Positions 54,351 to 63,963 of a DNA stretch of 64,000 nt are shown one piece after another (within the stretch, counting starts at the first letter, position 1; every line of letters starts with the position of its first letter). The position numbers and the translations under genes were made by a program. The stretch is taken from NCBI RefSeq assembly GCF_012295525.1, contig NZ_CP051167.1, forward strand, positions 2,480,001 to 2,544,000, written 5' to 3'. Source of the DNA: Oxynema aestuarii AP17. Its GTDB lineage: Bacteria; Cyanobacteriota; Cyanobacteriia; Cyanobacteriales; Laspinemataceae. Below the pieces are notes generated by a model. That model was not told the DNA's origin, ran no database searches, and saw nothing but the letters and a program-made list of their open reading frames with translations.

Positions 54351-57300
54351 ATGGCATCAGGTACGACGGATTATCAACAAGAATACGAACGGGCATTAAA
54401 CGCCTACAACAACAATAACTACGAGCAAGCCGCTACCATCGTCAATCAACTCGTCGAAGAATATCCCGAAGATCCGAGCGCCCGCCTGCTTGCCGGACAT
54501 ATTTACGGCTACGGTTTGCAAATGTACGACGTGGCCTTGCAGCAGTACGAAGGGGTTCAAACGCTCACCGACGACCCGGCGTATCTCGAACAAGCTTTTC
54601 AGGGGATGGACTACATCCGTCAGTACGCCAACGGGGAGCATTACGAACCCGACGACGAAACCGAAAACCTCCTAGAAGATGACATCGCCTTTGACGGCGG
54701 CGCGACGGAATACCCCCAGGAAGACGAACAAACTGCCGCTTACGAAGACCTTCCCGGTATCGAGGGAGAAGATCTCGATTTGGCGGAGTCGGACTACGGC
54801 GACGCCTTCGATCTCGGCGGTTTGGACTTTGAAGACCTCGATACCGACCTCAACGAAGATCGCAGCCCCTCGGACGCCGAAGACTTGGCCGAGAATCCCT
54901 TCAGCGATACGGTCGCCCTCGACGAAGACCGAGAGGGAAGGGCGCAGGGGGCCGAAGGGACGGAAATCCCCGATCCGTTTGCCGCCGACGAAGAGTTACT
55001 CGCCGAAGCAGAACAGGCTAACTGGAACGATCCTCTGGCCTCCGACCTGCCCGATTTCCTGCCCGAAGAGGGGGAAATGCCCGATTTAATGGGCGATCCG
55101 ATGGCCAGTCCGAGTTCGTCGCCCTTTGCGGCGTTCGAGAATGCAGAAGACCTCGATTTAGAGGATCTCGACAAGCCGTTTGCCGATTTTGACGATGCTT
55201 TTAGCGATCGCACCGAGGCAATCGAGGGGACGGAGGAAGACGAGTCGTGGAGCGCCCCGCAAAGCCAGCCGAGCCTGTCGCAAATGGCCGACGAGAGTCT
55301 CGACGTGTTCGACGAGGTCGAAGAGGCATTTCCGCCGGAAGGGACGGCGCCACCGACGGAAGACGCGACCTTGTTGATGGGCGATCGCCCCGCCAGTTTT
55401 CCGGAAATGCACTCCTCCCCGACCTCCGGCGGCCAAAGCCCCGGCAGCTTCGCGCCTCCCCCGGCCACGACGCCGGAAGAAGACTACGAAAACTACGAAA
55501 CTCAAACTTTCGTCTCCGAACCCTCGGGCAACGGCTACCAGGACAGCTTCGATTTCGACGATTTTGACGATGCCTTTAGCAGTGGCGAACCCGGTGGAGG
55601 CATGGGAGCCGACTTCGACGAGGAGGAGGCGATCGAGGGCGAGGGCCTCGGCGAGGGCAATGGCGGCGCGTTCCTAGACGAATTTGAAGATTTTAACGAT
55701 TTGGATTTGGGCAATTTGCCCGAGTTCGACTTTTCCGACGATACGAGCGGTTCGACCACTGGAGGTTTTGGGATCGACGACGGTAGTATGGGTCTCGGCG
55801 ATCTCGATCGCGCCTATGCGATGCCGGAAGATACCGACGGCTCGATCATTCGCGACGACGAGATTTTCAGCATTGCCGGGAGCGCGCAGCAAGTTCCCGC
55901 CTTCGCCCAGACCGAAAGCCCGCCAGAACCGAGTAGCGTCAACACCGACCCGGGAATGCTCGGGTTCTTGGAAACGGCGAACCTGTCGAAAAAACACATG
56001 TGGGTCGGCTTGATGACCGGGGCAATTTCGGCGATCGCCGCCGCCTCGATGAGCTACGCTGCCGCTCGCGGTCAGTGGCCGCGCGTGGTCAAAGACCCGG
56101 CCATGGTTCTGGCTGCGGGAGTGGCGGGGATCGTCAGCACCTACGCCTTCGGCAATGTCAGCGCCCGTCAGATCCGCCGCTCCACCGACGACCTGCAATC
56201 CCAATTCGATGCGGTGTCCCAGGGGAACTTGAGCGCGCGGGCGACGGTGTTTTCCGAAGATGAATTCGGCCAACTGGCGCACAAGTTCAACCAGATGGCC
56301 CGGGTGATCTACACCACCACCGGGGAAGCCCAACGCAAAGCCGAAGAACAAGAACAAGCCCGGGAAGACTTGCAACGTCAGGTGATCCGCTTGCTCGACG
56401 ACGTGGAAGGGGCGGCGCGCGGCGACCTCACCGTGCAGGCGGAAGTGACCGCCGACGTCCTCGGCGCCGTGGCGGACTCGTTCAACTTGACGATTCAGAA
56501 CTTGCGCGAGATTGTCTTGCAGGTGAAGTTAGCGGCCCGGCAGGTGACCCGAGGGGCGACGGATAGCGAATCGTTCGCCCGCAGCTTGTCGTCGGACGCC
56601 TTGCGCCAAGCGGAAGAACTGGCGGCGACCCTCAATTCCGTGCAGGAAATGACCAAATCGATCCAACGGGTGGCCGACAGCGCCCGGGAGGCGGAAGACG
56701 TGGCCCGTTCGGCGTCGGCGACGGCCCTCAAAGGGGGGGAAGCGGTGGAACAAACCGTGGTCGGGATTTTGGAAGTGCGCGAGACGGTAGCAGAAACGAC
56801 GCGAAAAGTCAAGCGATTGGCGGAATCGTCTCAAGAAATTTCCAAGATCGTCGCCGTGATTTCTTCGATCGCTTCGCGGACGAACTTACTCGCCCTCAAC
56901 GCCAGTATCGAAGCGGCCCGGGCCGGAGAAGCGGGACGCGGGTTCGCGATCGTCGCCGACGAAGTGCGCCAGTTGGCCGACCGATCTGCCAAAGCCCTCA
57001 AAGAAATCGAACAGATCGTCATGCAGATCCAAAGCGAGACCGGGGCGGTGATGATGGCGATGGAAGAAGGCACCCAACAGGTGATCGAAGGGACCAAACG
57101 GGCCGAACAAGCCAAGCGCGCCCTGGAAAATATCATTCAGGTGACCAACCGGATCGACGTGTTGGTGCGATCGATTACCGCCGATACGGTGGAGCAGACG
57201 GAAACCTCGCGCTCGGTCGCCCAGGTGATGCAGGCGGTGGAATTGACCGCCCAAGAAACCTCCCAGGAAGCCCAACGGGTCTCCGTTTCCCTGCAAAACT

Positions 57301-57371
57301 TGGTCGGCGTCGCCCGCGACTTGCTCACCTCCGTGGAACGCTTCCGGGTCGAAACCGTCGAACGCCGCTAA
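54351..57371 (+). CDS. hmpD: Methyl-accepting chemotaxis protein HmpD
   Basis: 1006 residues. Residues 1-100 are TPR-like ([36 protein letters not shown]). Residues about 100-530 are an acidic, low-complexity linker with repeated short blocks such as [16 protein letters not shown] and DFDDFDDAF. Two membrane helices follow (about 550-600), then HAMP domains and the MCP signalling helix with the conserved tip [18 protein letters not shown] and [18 protein letters not shown]. There is no periplasmic sensor domain, so sensing is probably cytoplasmic or membrane-based. It belongs to the PilJ-like receptors of pilus-based motility. Confidence 0.9.
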   Translation: MASGTTDYQQEYERALNAYNNNNYEQAATIVNQLVEEYPEDPSARLLAGHIYGYGLQMYDVALQQYEGVQTLTDDPAYLEQAFQGMDYIRQYANGEHYEPDDETENLLEDDIAFDGGATEYPQEDEQTAAYEDLPGIEGEDLDLAESDYGDAFDLGGLDFEDLDTDLNEDRSPSDAEDLAENPFSDTVALDEDREGRAQGAEGTEIPDPFAADEELLAEAEQANWNDPLASDLPDFLPEEGEMPDLMGDPMASPSSSPFAAFENAEDLDLEDLDKPFADFDDAFSDRTEAIEGTEEDESWSAPQSQPSLSQMADESLDVFDEVEEAFPPEGTAPPTEDATLLMGDRPASFPEMHSSPTSGGQSPGSFAPPPATTPEEDYENYETQTFVSEPSGNGYQDSFDFDDFDDAFSSGEPGGGMGADFDEEEAIEGEGLGEGNGGAFLDEFEDFNDLDLGNLPEFDFSDDTSGSTTGGFGIDDGSMGLGDLDRAYAMPEDTDGSIIRDDEIFSIAGSAQQVPAFAQTESPPEPSSVNTDPGMLGFLETANLSKKHMWVGLMTGAISAIAAASMSYAAARGQWPRVVKDPAMVLAAGVAGIVSTYAFGNVSARQIRRSTDDLQSQFDAVSQGNLSARATVFSEDEFGQLAHKFNQMARVIYTTTGEAQRKAEEQEQAREDLQRQVIRLLDDVEGAARGDLTVQAEVTADVLGAVADSFNLTIQNLREIVLQVKLAARQVTRGATDSESFARSLSSDALRQAEELAATLNSVQEMTKSIQRVADSAREAEDVARSASATALKGGEAVEQTVVGILEVRETVAETTRKVKRLAESSQEISKIVAVISSIASRTNLLALNASIEAARAGEAGRGFAIVADEVRQLADRSAKALKEIEQIVMQIQSETGAVMMAMEEGTQQVIEGTKRAEQAKRALENIIQVTNRIDVLVRSITADTVEQTETSRSVAQVMQAVELTAQETSQEAQRVSVSLQNLVGVARDLLTSVERFRVETVERR

Positions 57372-57750
57372 AGACGGGAGCGATCGCCGCCGCGAACCGA
57401 TCGCTACAGCGCCCCTCTCGTTATAATGCAGGTGGGTTCCGGTCTCGACCCCCGAGTGGCGATCGCCCTCAAGGAGAGACGCAACGATCTTCGGGTTCGA
57501 GCGACCCCACGTTCGGGTTCGGGCTGCCCGCCCGCCGGAACGGTTCTCCGGGCGATCGCCGCGCCCTACGCCCACTCCCGACCGATCGCGGCCAAACACC
57601 CCGTCGGGCACGACCATGAAGCACGACCGCCCGATCCGACCGTCTTTTCCGATGCGCCCGCAACCGAGAACACGAACCACAGGCCGCCGCCCCCGTCCGG
57701 TCTAGATGAACTGAGGGAGATCCCGTCCTAAAGCGAAGAGAACGCGAGCT
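57372..57750. other. Spacer hmpD-hmpE
   Basis: 379 bases. It contains TATAAT at 57422-57427 followed by an open frame of 101 codons (57426-57731), rich in Arg and Pro, without homology that I recognise; I take it as non-coding leader. The hmpE start has GAAGAGAACGCGAGCT before the ATG. Confidence 0.45.
57422..57427 (+). promoter_or_regulatory. Candidate -10 element upstream of hmpE
   Basis: Exact TATAAT in CGTTATAATGCAGG, 50 bases after the hmpD stop. No good -35 box; a separate promoter for hmpE is possible. Confidence 0.25.
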
Positions 57751-60700
57751 ATGCAGCCGGAACAACAAAGAATCATGGGCTATTTCATTGAGGAGGCCAA
57801 AGACCACCTCAATACGATCGAACAGGGCTTGCTTCAACTGCCCAAAACGATCGAAGATCCCGAATGGCTCAACGAAGTGTTCCGGGCCGCCCACTCGATC
57901 AAAGGCGGCGCCGCCATGCTCGGACTGTCGCCAATCCAGCACGCCAGTCACAAACTCGAAGATTGCTTCAAACAACTCCAAGAGGTTCGCATCGCCATCG
58001 ATCGCGATCTGGAGTCGATGTTCCTGCACGTCTTCGACGCCCTCAAAGCCCTCGTCGAATTGGCCGAAGAAGGGATCGAAATGGACGACGATCGCGCCCT
58101 CGCCGTCGCCGCACAAGTCGAACCGACGATCGCCGAACTGACCACCCACGTGGGAGAATTAGTCCAAACTAGCCCCCGTCCGAAAGCCAAGCCAAGCCGA
58201 GCCAGCGCTGCCGCCCCCCGGGTCGAAGAAGAAATCACCGAAACTCAAGACGACATTACCGTTCCCCAAGAAGACAGTGCCAAAGAACTGATCTTCAGAA
58301 GCGACGTTCCGGCCCGCTTGCGCGAGATGTTGCACCTGTTCAAACAAACCGACGAACCGGAAATCCGAGAACACCTGCAAGCCATTTGTCGCAACTTAAT
58401 CCAAGCCGGAGAACAATTCGACTTACCCGAATGGTGCCATTTAGTCCAAACCGTCAGTCGGGCGATCGCCAACCCTCAAAAAACCTTTCACGCCTTAGCC
58501 ACCGTCACGATCAAAGAGATCAAACAAGCCCAAGAACTCGTCTTAGCCGGACGGGCCGAGGCGATCGCCGTCAGCCCCAGCTTGCAAGACTTGCTCCCGG
58601 ACGACCCGAGTGCCGCATTCCCCGTGTTTTCCGGCGAACGCGATCGCGACCGAGGGTCCCCAGCGAGTCCGATGGCCGCTCCCGATGGCAACCCCCCGAT
58701 CCCGTCAGAATCCAGGAGGCAAAAAACGATGTCAAATCAGGATGCGTCTTCCCGTAGCGAGTCCCACGGCAGCCGCGATCGCGACAACAACCATTCCGGA
58801 CGCGACCGAACCCACGGCCAAAAACCGACCTTCCAAGACGGTCCGGAAGTCGGTTCTGCCGAACTCAACAGCCTCGCCGATTTATTTGAGGGCGAATCCC
58901 CCGAACTCGACGACCGTTGGGAATCCGAAGAAGTCCTCAACGAAGCCGCCTCGACGGAACCGAGCGACTCCACGATCCTGCCGTCCGACGACTTCCTCAA
59001 CAACGACTTTGAAGACTTCGACGACCTTTTATCCGAATTCAAAGGTCATCCCGGCGCCAGCGAATCGAGTCCCTCGGAGCGACTCTCCTCCGGAGACGCT
59101 GCGCGAACGCCCGCCGACGCCAACGCCGACAACGACGACCTCACCAGCTTATTCGGCGAAAACTTCTTAGACCTCGACGAGAGCCACCTGACGGACACGA
59201 ACGAACCCCAGGTGGACGATAGCGACGATTTCGATGCCCTCTTCGGCGGCGACGAAAGCAACGACCCCGAAACCCCCTCCCCAGTGCCGAACGCCGAGAG
59301 TCCCACCACCGAACTCAACGATCTCGAAGAACTCTTCGACGATAGCGAAGACGATTGGGAATCCCTCTGGGAGCAATCGAGCGAGCAAACCCCCCCCGAA
59401 ACCCTCGAACTCGAACCCGAACCCAGAGCTGAGAACGCCCCGATCCCCGAACCGTCAGCGCCTCCATTAGAACTAGAGGACGAAGAAGAACCCCTCTTTT
59501 TCGATAGCGAAGACAGCGACTTCAGCGACTTACTCGAAATTGGCAACGACAATGACGACGCCTTCACCAACAGCGTAGAACCCGCCGCCAGGGTTCGCGA
59601 CGGCTCCGCCGATACCGAAGACCTAGAATCCCTGTTTGGCGAACCCGGTGCCGAGGCGATCGACTTGAGTCCGTCCCCAGCCGCCCCCGAAGCCCCAGCC
59701 GCCGAGGAAGACGGCGACTTAGCCGAACTGTTCGGCGAAGGGGGGGCTGCCTTATTCGACGAGGGCGCCAGCGACAGCAGCGACAGCAGCGAAGACTGGT
59801 TAAACTTTGAAGATGAAGACGCCACTGCCGACGACGCCAGTGGTGCTCCGAGCGAAGGATTTACCGCCCTCGACGGCTTGTTCGATTCGATTCCCGAAGA
59901 CGACATCCCCGAAGAACTAATTTTCGAGGACACCGCCGAACCGAGTGGTGAAGACGCCGCCGCGATCGCCCCTCCGGAAGCCGCGAGCGACGATTTCGAC
60001 TTTCCCGAACTCGCCAGCGAGGGAGACGACTTCGACGAATTCCTCGATTTCTCCGGGGCCGAATCCGCCGAATCGAGCTTGGAAGCCGATTTGTTCGGCG
60101 AAGAGAGCGACGAGGGCGCATCCTTCGACGAGCTCCTCGACTTCGGCGAGGAACCCGCCGCCGAAAGCCCGCTCGCCAGCGACGAGGACGACTTTGACGC
60201 CTTATTCGGCGACCTCGAACCCCTCGGCGGCGACCTCGACAGCTCGGAAACCGGAACCTCCGTGCTGAGCGATTCCGAATTAGAAGACCTCGAAGCCCTC
60301 TTAGCGGACGAAGAACCGAGTGCCCCCGCCGCCACCCAGGCGCCGCAGAGCGGCGGGAGGGTAGCATCTGGGGAGAAGAATCGCCCCTTTGCCGACTTAG
60401 AGGTGCTGTTAAACTACGGCCCGCCCGTCGAAAGCTTCGACCAATTAGCCAGCTTACTCGAACCGACCCCCAGCGCTGGAGAGACGGGCGATCGCGACAC
60501 CGCCGCCGCCTCGGCCCGACCCGCTCAAACCGCTCCGGCAGCCAGCCGCAGCGCCAGCCAAACCAGCGCCGAAACCGACGATTTCGCCGACCTCGACGAA
60601 CTGCTCGCCGGATCGGAAGTCATGAGTCCGCATGGGGGCGGCGGCGGCGGACGGCAGTTGACCCCGCGCACCCGGGCTTTCGAGCAGACCATGCGGGTTC

Positions 60701-62619
60701 CCGTCCGCCAACTCGACAACCTCACCAACCTGGTCGGGGAGTTGGTCGTCAACCGCAACAGCCTCGAACAAGACCAAGAACGGATGCGCCAGTTCCTGGA
60801 TAATATGGTGCATCAGGTGCAACAGCTTTCCGATGTCGGCCAACGGATGCAAGACCTGTACGAGCGATCGCTGCTCGAAATCTCCTTGCTCGCCAGCCGC
60901 CAAAGTTACCACTTTGCCGGAGCCAATCACGACAACGACGATCGCGGTTCTGACAATAACTGGAACGCCTTAGAAATGGATCGGTTTACCCCGTTCCATA
61001 CCCTTTCCCAAGACATCATCGAACTGATCGTCCGGGTTCGCGAATCCGCCTCCGATATCGAATTCCTAGTCGATGAAACCGAACAGGTGACCCGCCAACT
61101 GCGACAAGTCACCAACCAACTCCAAGAAGGGCTGACCCGAGCCCGCATGGTGCCGTTCAGCCAAACCGCCGACCGCCTACCGCGCGGGGTGCGCGACAAC
61201 GCGATCAAATTTGGCAAACAGGTCGAATTGCAAGTCGAGGGTCGCGAGACTCTGATCGATAAAATGATTCTCGAACAGCTTTACGACCCGATGACCCACT
61301 TGGTCAACAACGCCCTCGCCCACGGGATCGAAACCCCCGACGAACGGGAACGGCGCAATAAAGCTGCCGTCGGCAGGATTACGATTCGTGCCTTCCACCA
61401 AGGGAACCAAACCGTGATTTCCGTTTCCGACGACGGCGCCGGGATCGATCCGGAAAAAGTGAAAGCTAAGGCGTTACAGAGAAAACTGATTACGCCGGAG
61501 ATCGCGAAAACGATGTCGCGCATCGACGTTTACGACTTGCTGTTCATGCCGGGATTCACGACCAAAGAACAAGCCGACGACCTCGCCGGACGGGGGGTCG
61601 GGATGGACGTGGTGCGGACTCGCTTGAGCGAAATTCGCGGTGCGGTCAGCATCGACTCGAATCTGGGTAAAGGGACGACGTTTACGATCCGCTTGCCTCT
61701 GACGTTGAGTATTTCTAAGGCGCTGTGCTGCATCAGCGATCGCGCCCGGATTGCCTTCCCGATGGATGGGGTCGAAGATATGCTCGACGTCCCGCGCGAT
61801 CGCATCCAAACCCGGGATAACGACCTAACGTTTATCCCCTGGCGCGATACGATGTTGCCGTTCCGCCACTTGCGCGAACTCCTCATTTACAACCGTCACC
61901 TCAGTCGCGGGAATGTCTACGGCAGTAATGCGGAGGACGATATTATTTCGGTCGTCGTCTTGCGCAGTGCCGGGAATTATCTCGCCCTGCAAGTGGATCA
62001 GGTGTTGGGCGAACAGGAAATCGTGATCAAACAGCTCGAAGGTCCGGTTCCCAAACCCGTGGGAGTTGCTGGGGCGACGGTGATGGGGGACGGTCGGATC
62101 GTCGCGATCGCGGACGTTCTCGAATTGATCGAATTGTCTGCAGGACGTCTGCGCCGCGAAAGTTCGAGCAGTTTGTGGGATGACAGCGAGGCGGAAGGTC
62201 AACCGGAATCGGTGGTCGAATCGACCGAACCGACAGTGTTGATCGTCGATGACTCGATTACGGTGCGCGAACTGTTATCGATGACGTTTAATAAGGCCGG
62301 ATATCGGGTGGAACAAGCCCGGGACGGACAGGAAGCCTGGGAGAAAATGCGTTCCGGTTTGCCCTGCGATATCGTGTTCTGCGATATCGAAATGCCGCGC
62401 ATGGACGGGTTGGAACTGCTCTCGCGGATGCAGAAAGACCCGCAATTGTCTTCGCTGCCGATCGCCATGCTGACTTCGCGCGGTGCCGACAAACACCGAC
62501 AAATGGCGGTTTCGATGGGCGCCAGTGGTTACTTTACCAAGCCGTATTTGGAAGAATCCTTACTCGAAGCGGCGGGACGGATGCTCAAGGGCGAGAAATT
62601 GGTGGAAGCGAAGGCGTAA
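57751..62619 (+). CDS. hmpE: CheA-type hybrid histidine kinase HmpE
   Basis: 1622 residues. An N-terminal HPt domain has the phospho-His in FRAAHSIKGGAAMLG (about 50). A second helical domain (about 175-285) follows, then a very long acidic linker (about 370-960) with about sixteen variants of a motif like DFDALFG or DLDELLA. The conserved kinase core then begins: dimerisation (VRQLDNLTNLVGELVVNRNS, about 980), ATPase N box HLVNNALAHGIETPDERE (about 1190), G boxes SDDGAGIDP and AGRGVGMDVV, CheW domain (about 1316-1450) and receiver (VLIVDDSITVRELLS, CDIEMPRMDG). It is the central kinase of the Hmp array and, like PilL, phosphorylates itself and the regulators. Confidence 0.92.
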   Translation: MQPEQQRIMGYFIEEAKDHLNTIEQGLLQLPKTIEDPEWLNEVFRAAHSIKGGAAMLGLSPIQHASHKLEDCFKQLQEVRIAIDRDLESMFLHVFDALKALVELAEEGIEMDDDRALAVAAQVEPTIAELTTHVGELVQTSPRPKAKPSRASAAAPRVEEEITETQDDITVPQEDSAKELIFRSDVPARLREMLHLFKQTDEPEIREHLQAICRNLIQAGEQFDLPEWCHLVQTVSRAIANPQKTFHALATVTIKEIKQAQELVLAGRAEAIAVSPSLQDLLPDDPSAAFPVFSGERDRDRGSPASPMAAPDGNPPIPSESRRQKTMSNQDASSRSESHGSRDRDNNHSGRDRTHGQKPTFQDGPEVGSAELNSLADLFEGESPELDDRWESEEVLNEAASTEPSDSTILPSDDFLNNDFEDFDDLLSEFKGHPGASESSPSERLSSGDAARTPADANADNDDLTSLFGENFLDLDESHLTDTNEPQVDDSDDFDALFGGDESNDPETPSPVPNAESPTTELNDLEELFDDSEDDWESLWEQSSEQTPPETLELEPEPRAENAPIPEPSAPPLELEDEEEPLFFDSEDSDFSDLLEIGNDNDDAFTNSVEPAARVRDGSADTEDLESLFGEPGAEAIDLSPSPAAPEAPAAEEDGDLAELFGEGGAALFDEGASDSSDSSEDWLNFEDEDATADDASGAPSEGFTALDGLFDSIPEDDIPEELIFEDTAEPSGEDAAAIAPPEAASDDFDFPELASEGDDFDEFLDFSGAESAESSLEADLFGEESDEGASFDELLDFGEEPAAESPLASDEDDFDALFGDLEPLGGDLDSSETGTSVLSDSELEDLEALLADEEPSAPAATQAPQSGGRVASGEKNRPFADLEVLLNYGPPVESFDQLASLLEPTPSAGETGDRDTAAASARPAQTAPAASRSASQTSAETDDFADLDELLAGSEVMSPHGGGGGGRQLTPRTRAFEQTMRVPVRQLDNLTNLVGELVVNRNSLEQDQERMRQFLDNMVHQVQQLSDVGQRMQDLYERSLLEISLLASRQSYHFAGANHDNDDRGSDNNWNALEMDRFTPFHTLSQDIIELIVRVRESASDIEFLVDETEQVTRQLRQVTNQLQEGLTRARMVPFSQTADRLPRGVRDNAIKFGKQVELQVEGRETLIDKMILEQLYDPMTHLVNNALAHGIETPDERERRNKAAVGRITIRAFHQGNQTVISVSDDGAGIDPEKVKAKALQRKLITPEIAKTMSRIDVYDLLFMPGFTTKEQADDLAGRGVGMDVVRTRLSEIRGAVSIDSNLGKGTTFTIRLPLTLSISKALCCISDRARIAFPMDGVEDMLDVPRDRIQTRDNDLTFIPWRDTMLPFRHLRELLIYNRHLSRGNVYGSNAEDDIISVVVLRSAGNYLALQVDQVLGEQEIVIKQLEGPVPKPVGVAGATVMGDGRIVAIADVLELIELSAGRLRRESSSSLWDDSEAEGQPESVVESTEPTVLIVDDSITVRELLSMTFNKAGYRVEQARDGQEAWEKMRSGLPCDIVFCDIEMPRMDGLELLSRMQKDPQLSSLPIAMLTSRGADKHRQMAVSMGASGYFTKPYLEESLLEAAGRMLKGEKLVEAKA

Positions 62620-62628
62620 CTCGGGGCT

Positions 62629-63792
62629 TTAAGCCAAGCGTTGCCGGATCCAGAGGGCGAATAAGGGTAAGGCCAGACGGTAGCCGAGATCGGCGCCGTA
62701 GATCAGCCCTTTGTGCTGGAGTCCGGCGATCGCCCCTTGCAAGGAACCGCCGCGAGAAAGATGGTGTTTTTGGATGTATTCGCGGCTTTGCGGTTTGTCC
62801 GTCGGGTCGAGGGCGAGGGATTCGAGCAGTTGGACTTGGGAGGCTGGCAGCAGGACGAGCAGGGATTCAAAGATATTGGACAAGTCGGCGAGCAGGTCTT
62901 GTAAGGTTTCCGCGATCGCCGCTTCGTCCAAGCGCCCCCGTTCCGGTCGCCGTTGGCGCAAGCGGCGCACCACCATCGACGCATCGCCGATGTGACCTTG
63001 AACGGCGTTGAGGAATTCTTCTAAGGCGCGCGAAGTCGGGTCGAAACTCAAGCCGACTTCGTGCAGGACTTCCTGCGCCCACGCCGCCACCACGTCATCG
63101 GCGAGGGGGGTCAGGCAGACCGTTTCTAAGTTCTGGTGTTCCTCCCGAACGCTGCAACTTTCCGCCAGGGTCGCCACTAACACGTAATTGGCTGCCGTAT
63201 GACGGGCGTTCGCGCAGCGACGGCTTTGCCGTATCGCCTCCTGCAAACAGCTTTCCCATTTCGCCGTCCGATCCCAGGCGCGAATGTAGGGAAACCCCTG
63301 GAAAATCAGAATCACTTGACGGTCCATCGCCACCGCCAACTGTTGGGGCAGTTGCAATAAAATTTTATACGCCTGCCAGAGTTGTTCCGAAGTGAGAACA
63401 GGCTGACGCTTCAGAGAAAACTTGCGCGGGAGCTGCGGGTGAAACTGAAACCATTGGGATGCCTCGGAGTTCGTCCACGCCTCGATAAAGGCGATCGCCT
63501 CCGGACTGTTCGCACCTTGGGAAATACCCTCACATAGAAGTTGAACGAATCGCTGGCCGTCCGTCGCTCGGATACAATCGACCTCCATCACTTTCGCTCC
63601 CACTTCCTCCGCCGCTCGTCTCACTAAAGTTCGGCGACCGCTCCCCGGTACTCCCGCAATCAATAAATCGCGGCGATTCGCCAGGGTGTGAGTAATTTGT
63701 TGAAATTGAGCCTGCCGCCCAAACAACTCCAAAACAGACCACTCCGACTGACTCGTCATCAGCCCGGTTTCACGGCTTGTCGGTACTACCAT
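62629..63792 (-). CDS. AAA ATPase of unknown function
   Basis: 387 residues. A P-loop is seen in LLIAGVPGSGRRTLVRRA (about 42-60), followed by a Walker B-like strand VILIFQGFPYIRAWD (about 170); the usual acidic residues of Walker B are weak. The sequence resembles the archaeal-type ATPase (PF01637) and Orc1-like regulatory group, with a winged-helix-like C-terminal part (YIQKHHLSRGGSLQGAIAGL). Bases 63205-63245 encode RQSRRCANARHTAA, probably an in-frame dispersed repeat. The stop is nine bases from the convergent hmpE. No partner is known; a link to motility is only positional. Confidence 0.65.
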   Translation of the reverse strand: MVVPTSRETGLMTSQSEWSVLELFGRQAQFQQITHTLANRRDLLIAGVPGSGRRTLVRRAAEEVGAKVMEVDCIRATDGQRFVQLLCEGISQGANSPEAIAFIEAWTNSEASQWFQFHPQLPRKFSLKRQPVLTSEQLWQAYKILLQLPQQLAVAMDRQVILIFQGFPYIRAWDRTAKWESCLQEAIRQSRRCANARHTAANYVLVATLAESCSVREEHQNLETVCLTPLADDVVAAWAQEVLHEVGLSFDPTSRALEEFLNAVQGHIGDASMVVRRLRQRRPERGRLDEAAIAETLQDLLADLSNIFESLLVLLPASQVQLLESLALDPTDKPQSREYIQKHHLSRGGSLQGAIAGLQHKGLIYGADLGYRLALPLFALWIRQRLA

Positions 63793-63866
63793 GCTTCAGT
63801 TTCCACTACCGCATTAATATTTGCGATTCTACATATCAGCGATCTTTAAGCCTTGCACAATAATTT

Positions 63867-63900
63867 TTTTATAGTGCCGTATTGTTGTAACACTATAAAA
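63867..63900. promoter_or_regulatory. Perfect inverted repeat upstream of the AAA gene
   Basis: TTTTATAGTG (63867-63876), 14-base spacer, CACTATAAAA (63891-63900). It stands between the AAA gene (starting at 63792, minus) and a possible plus-strand gene, so it could be an operator for a dimeric regulator; no T run typical of a terminator follows either arm. Confidence 0.4.
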
Positions 63901-63963
63901 TCGTGCTAAATTGATTCTAACACACTTAAATACCCTTTAAGACCTCAGTCACCCATAACCATC

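Noticed and set aside
57426-57731. 101-codon open frame between hmpD and hmpE
   Set aside because: It begins inside the TATAAT motif, is rich in Arg and Pro as expected for GC-rich non-coding DNA, and shows no recognisable domain.
59046-60335. 429-codon minus-strand open frame opposite hmpE
   Set aside because: It is the Ser-rich mirror of the acidic linker; GAC/GAA codons read backwards give Ser and few stops. A similar frame opposite hmpD (54794-55468) was rejected for the same reason.
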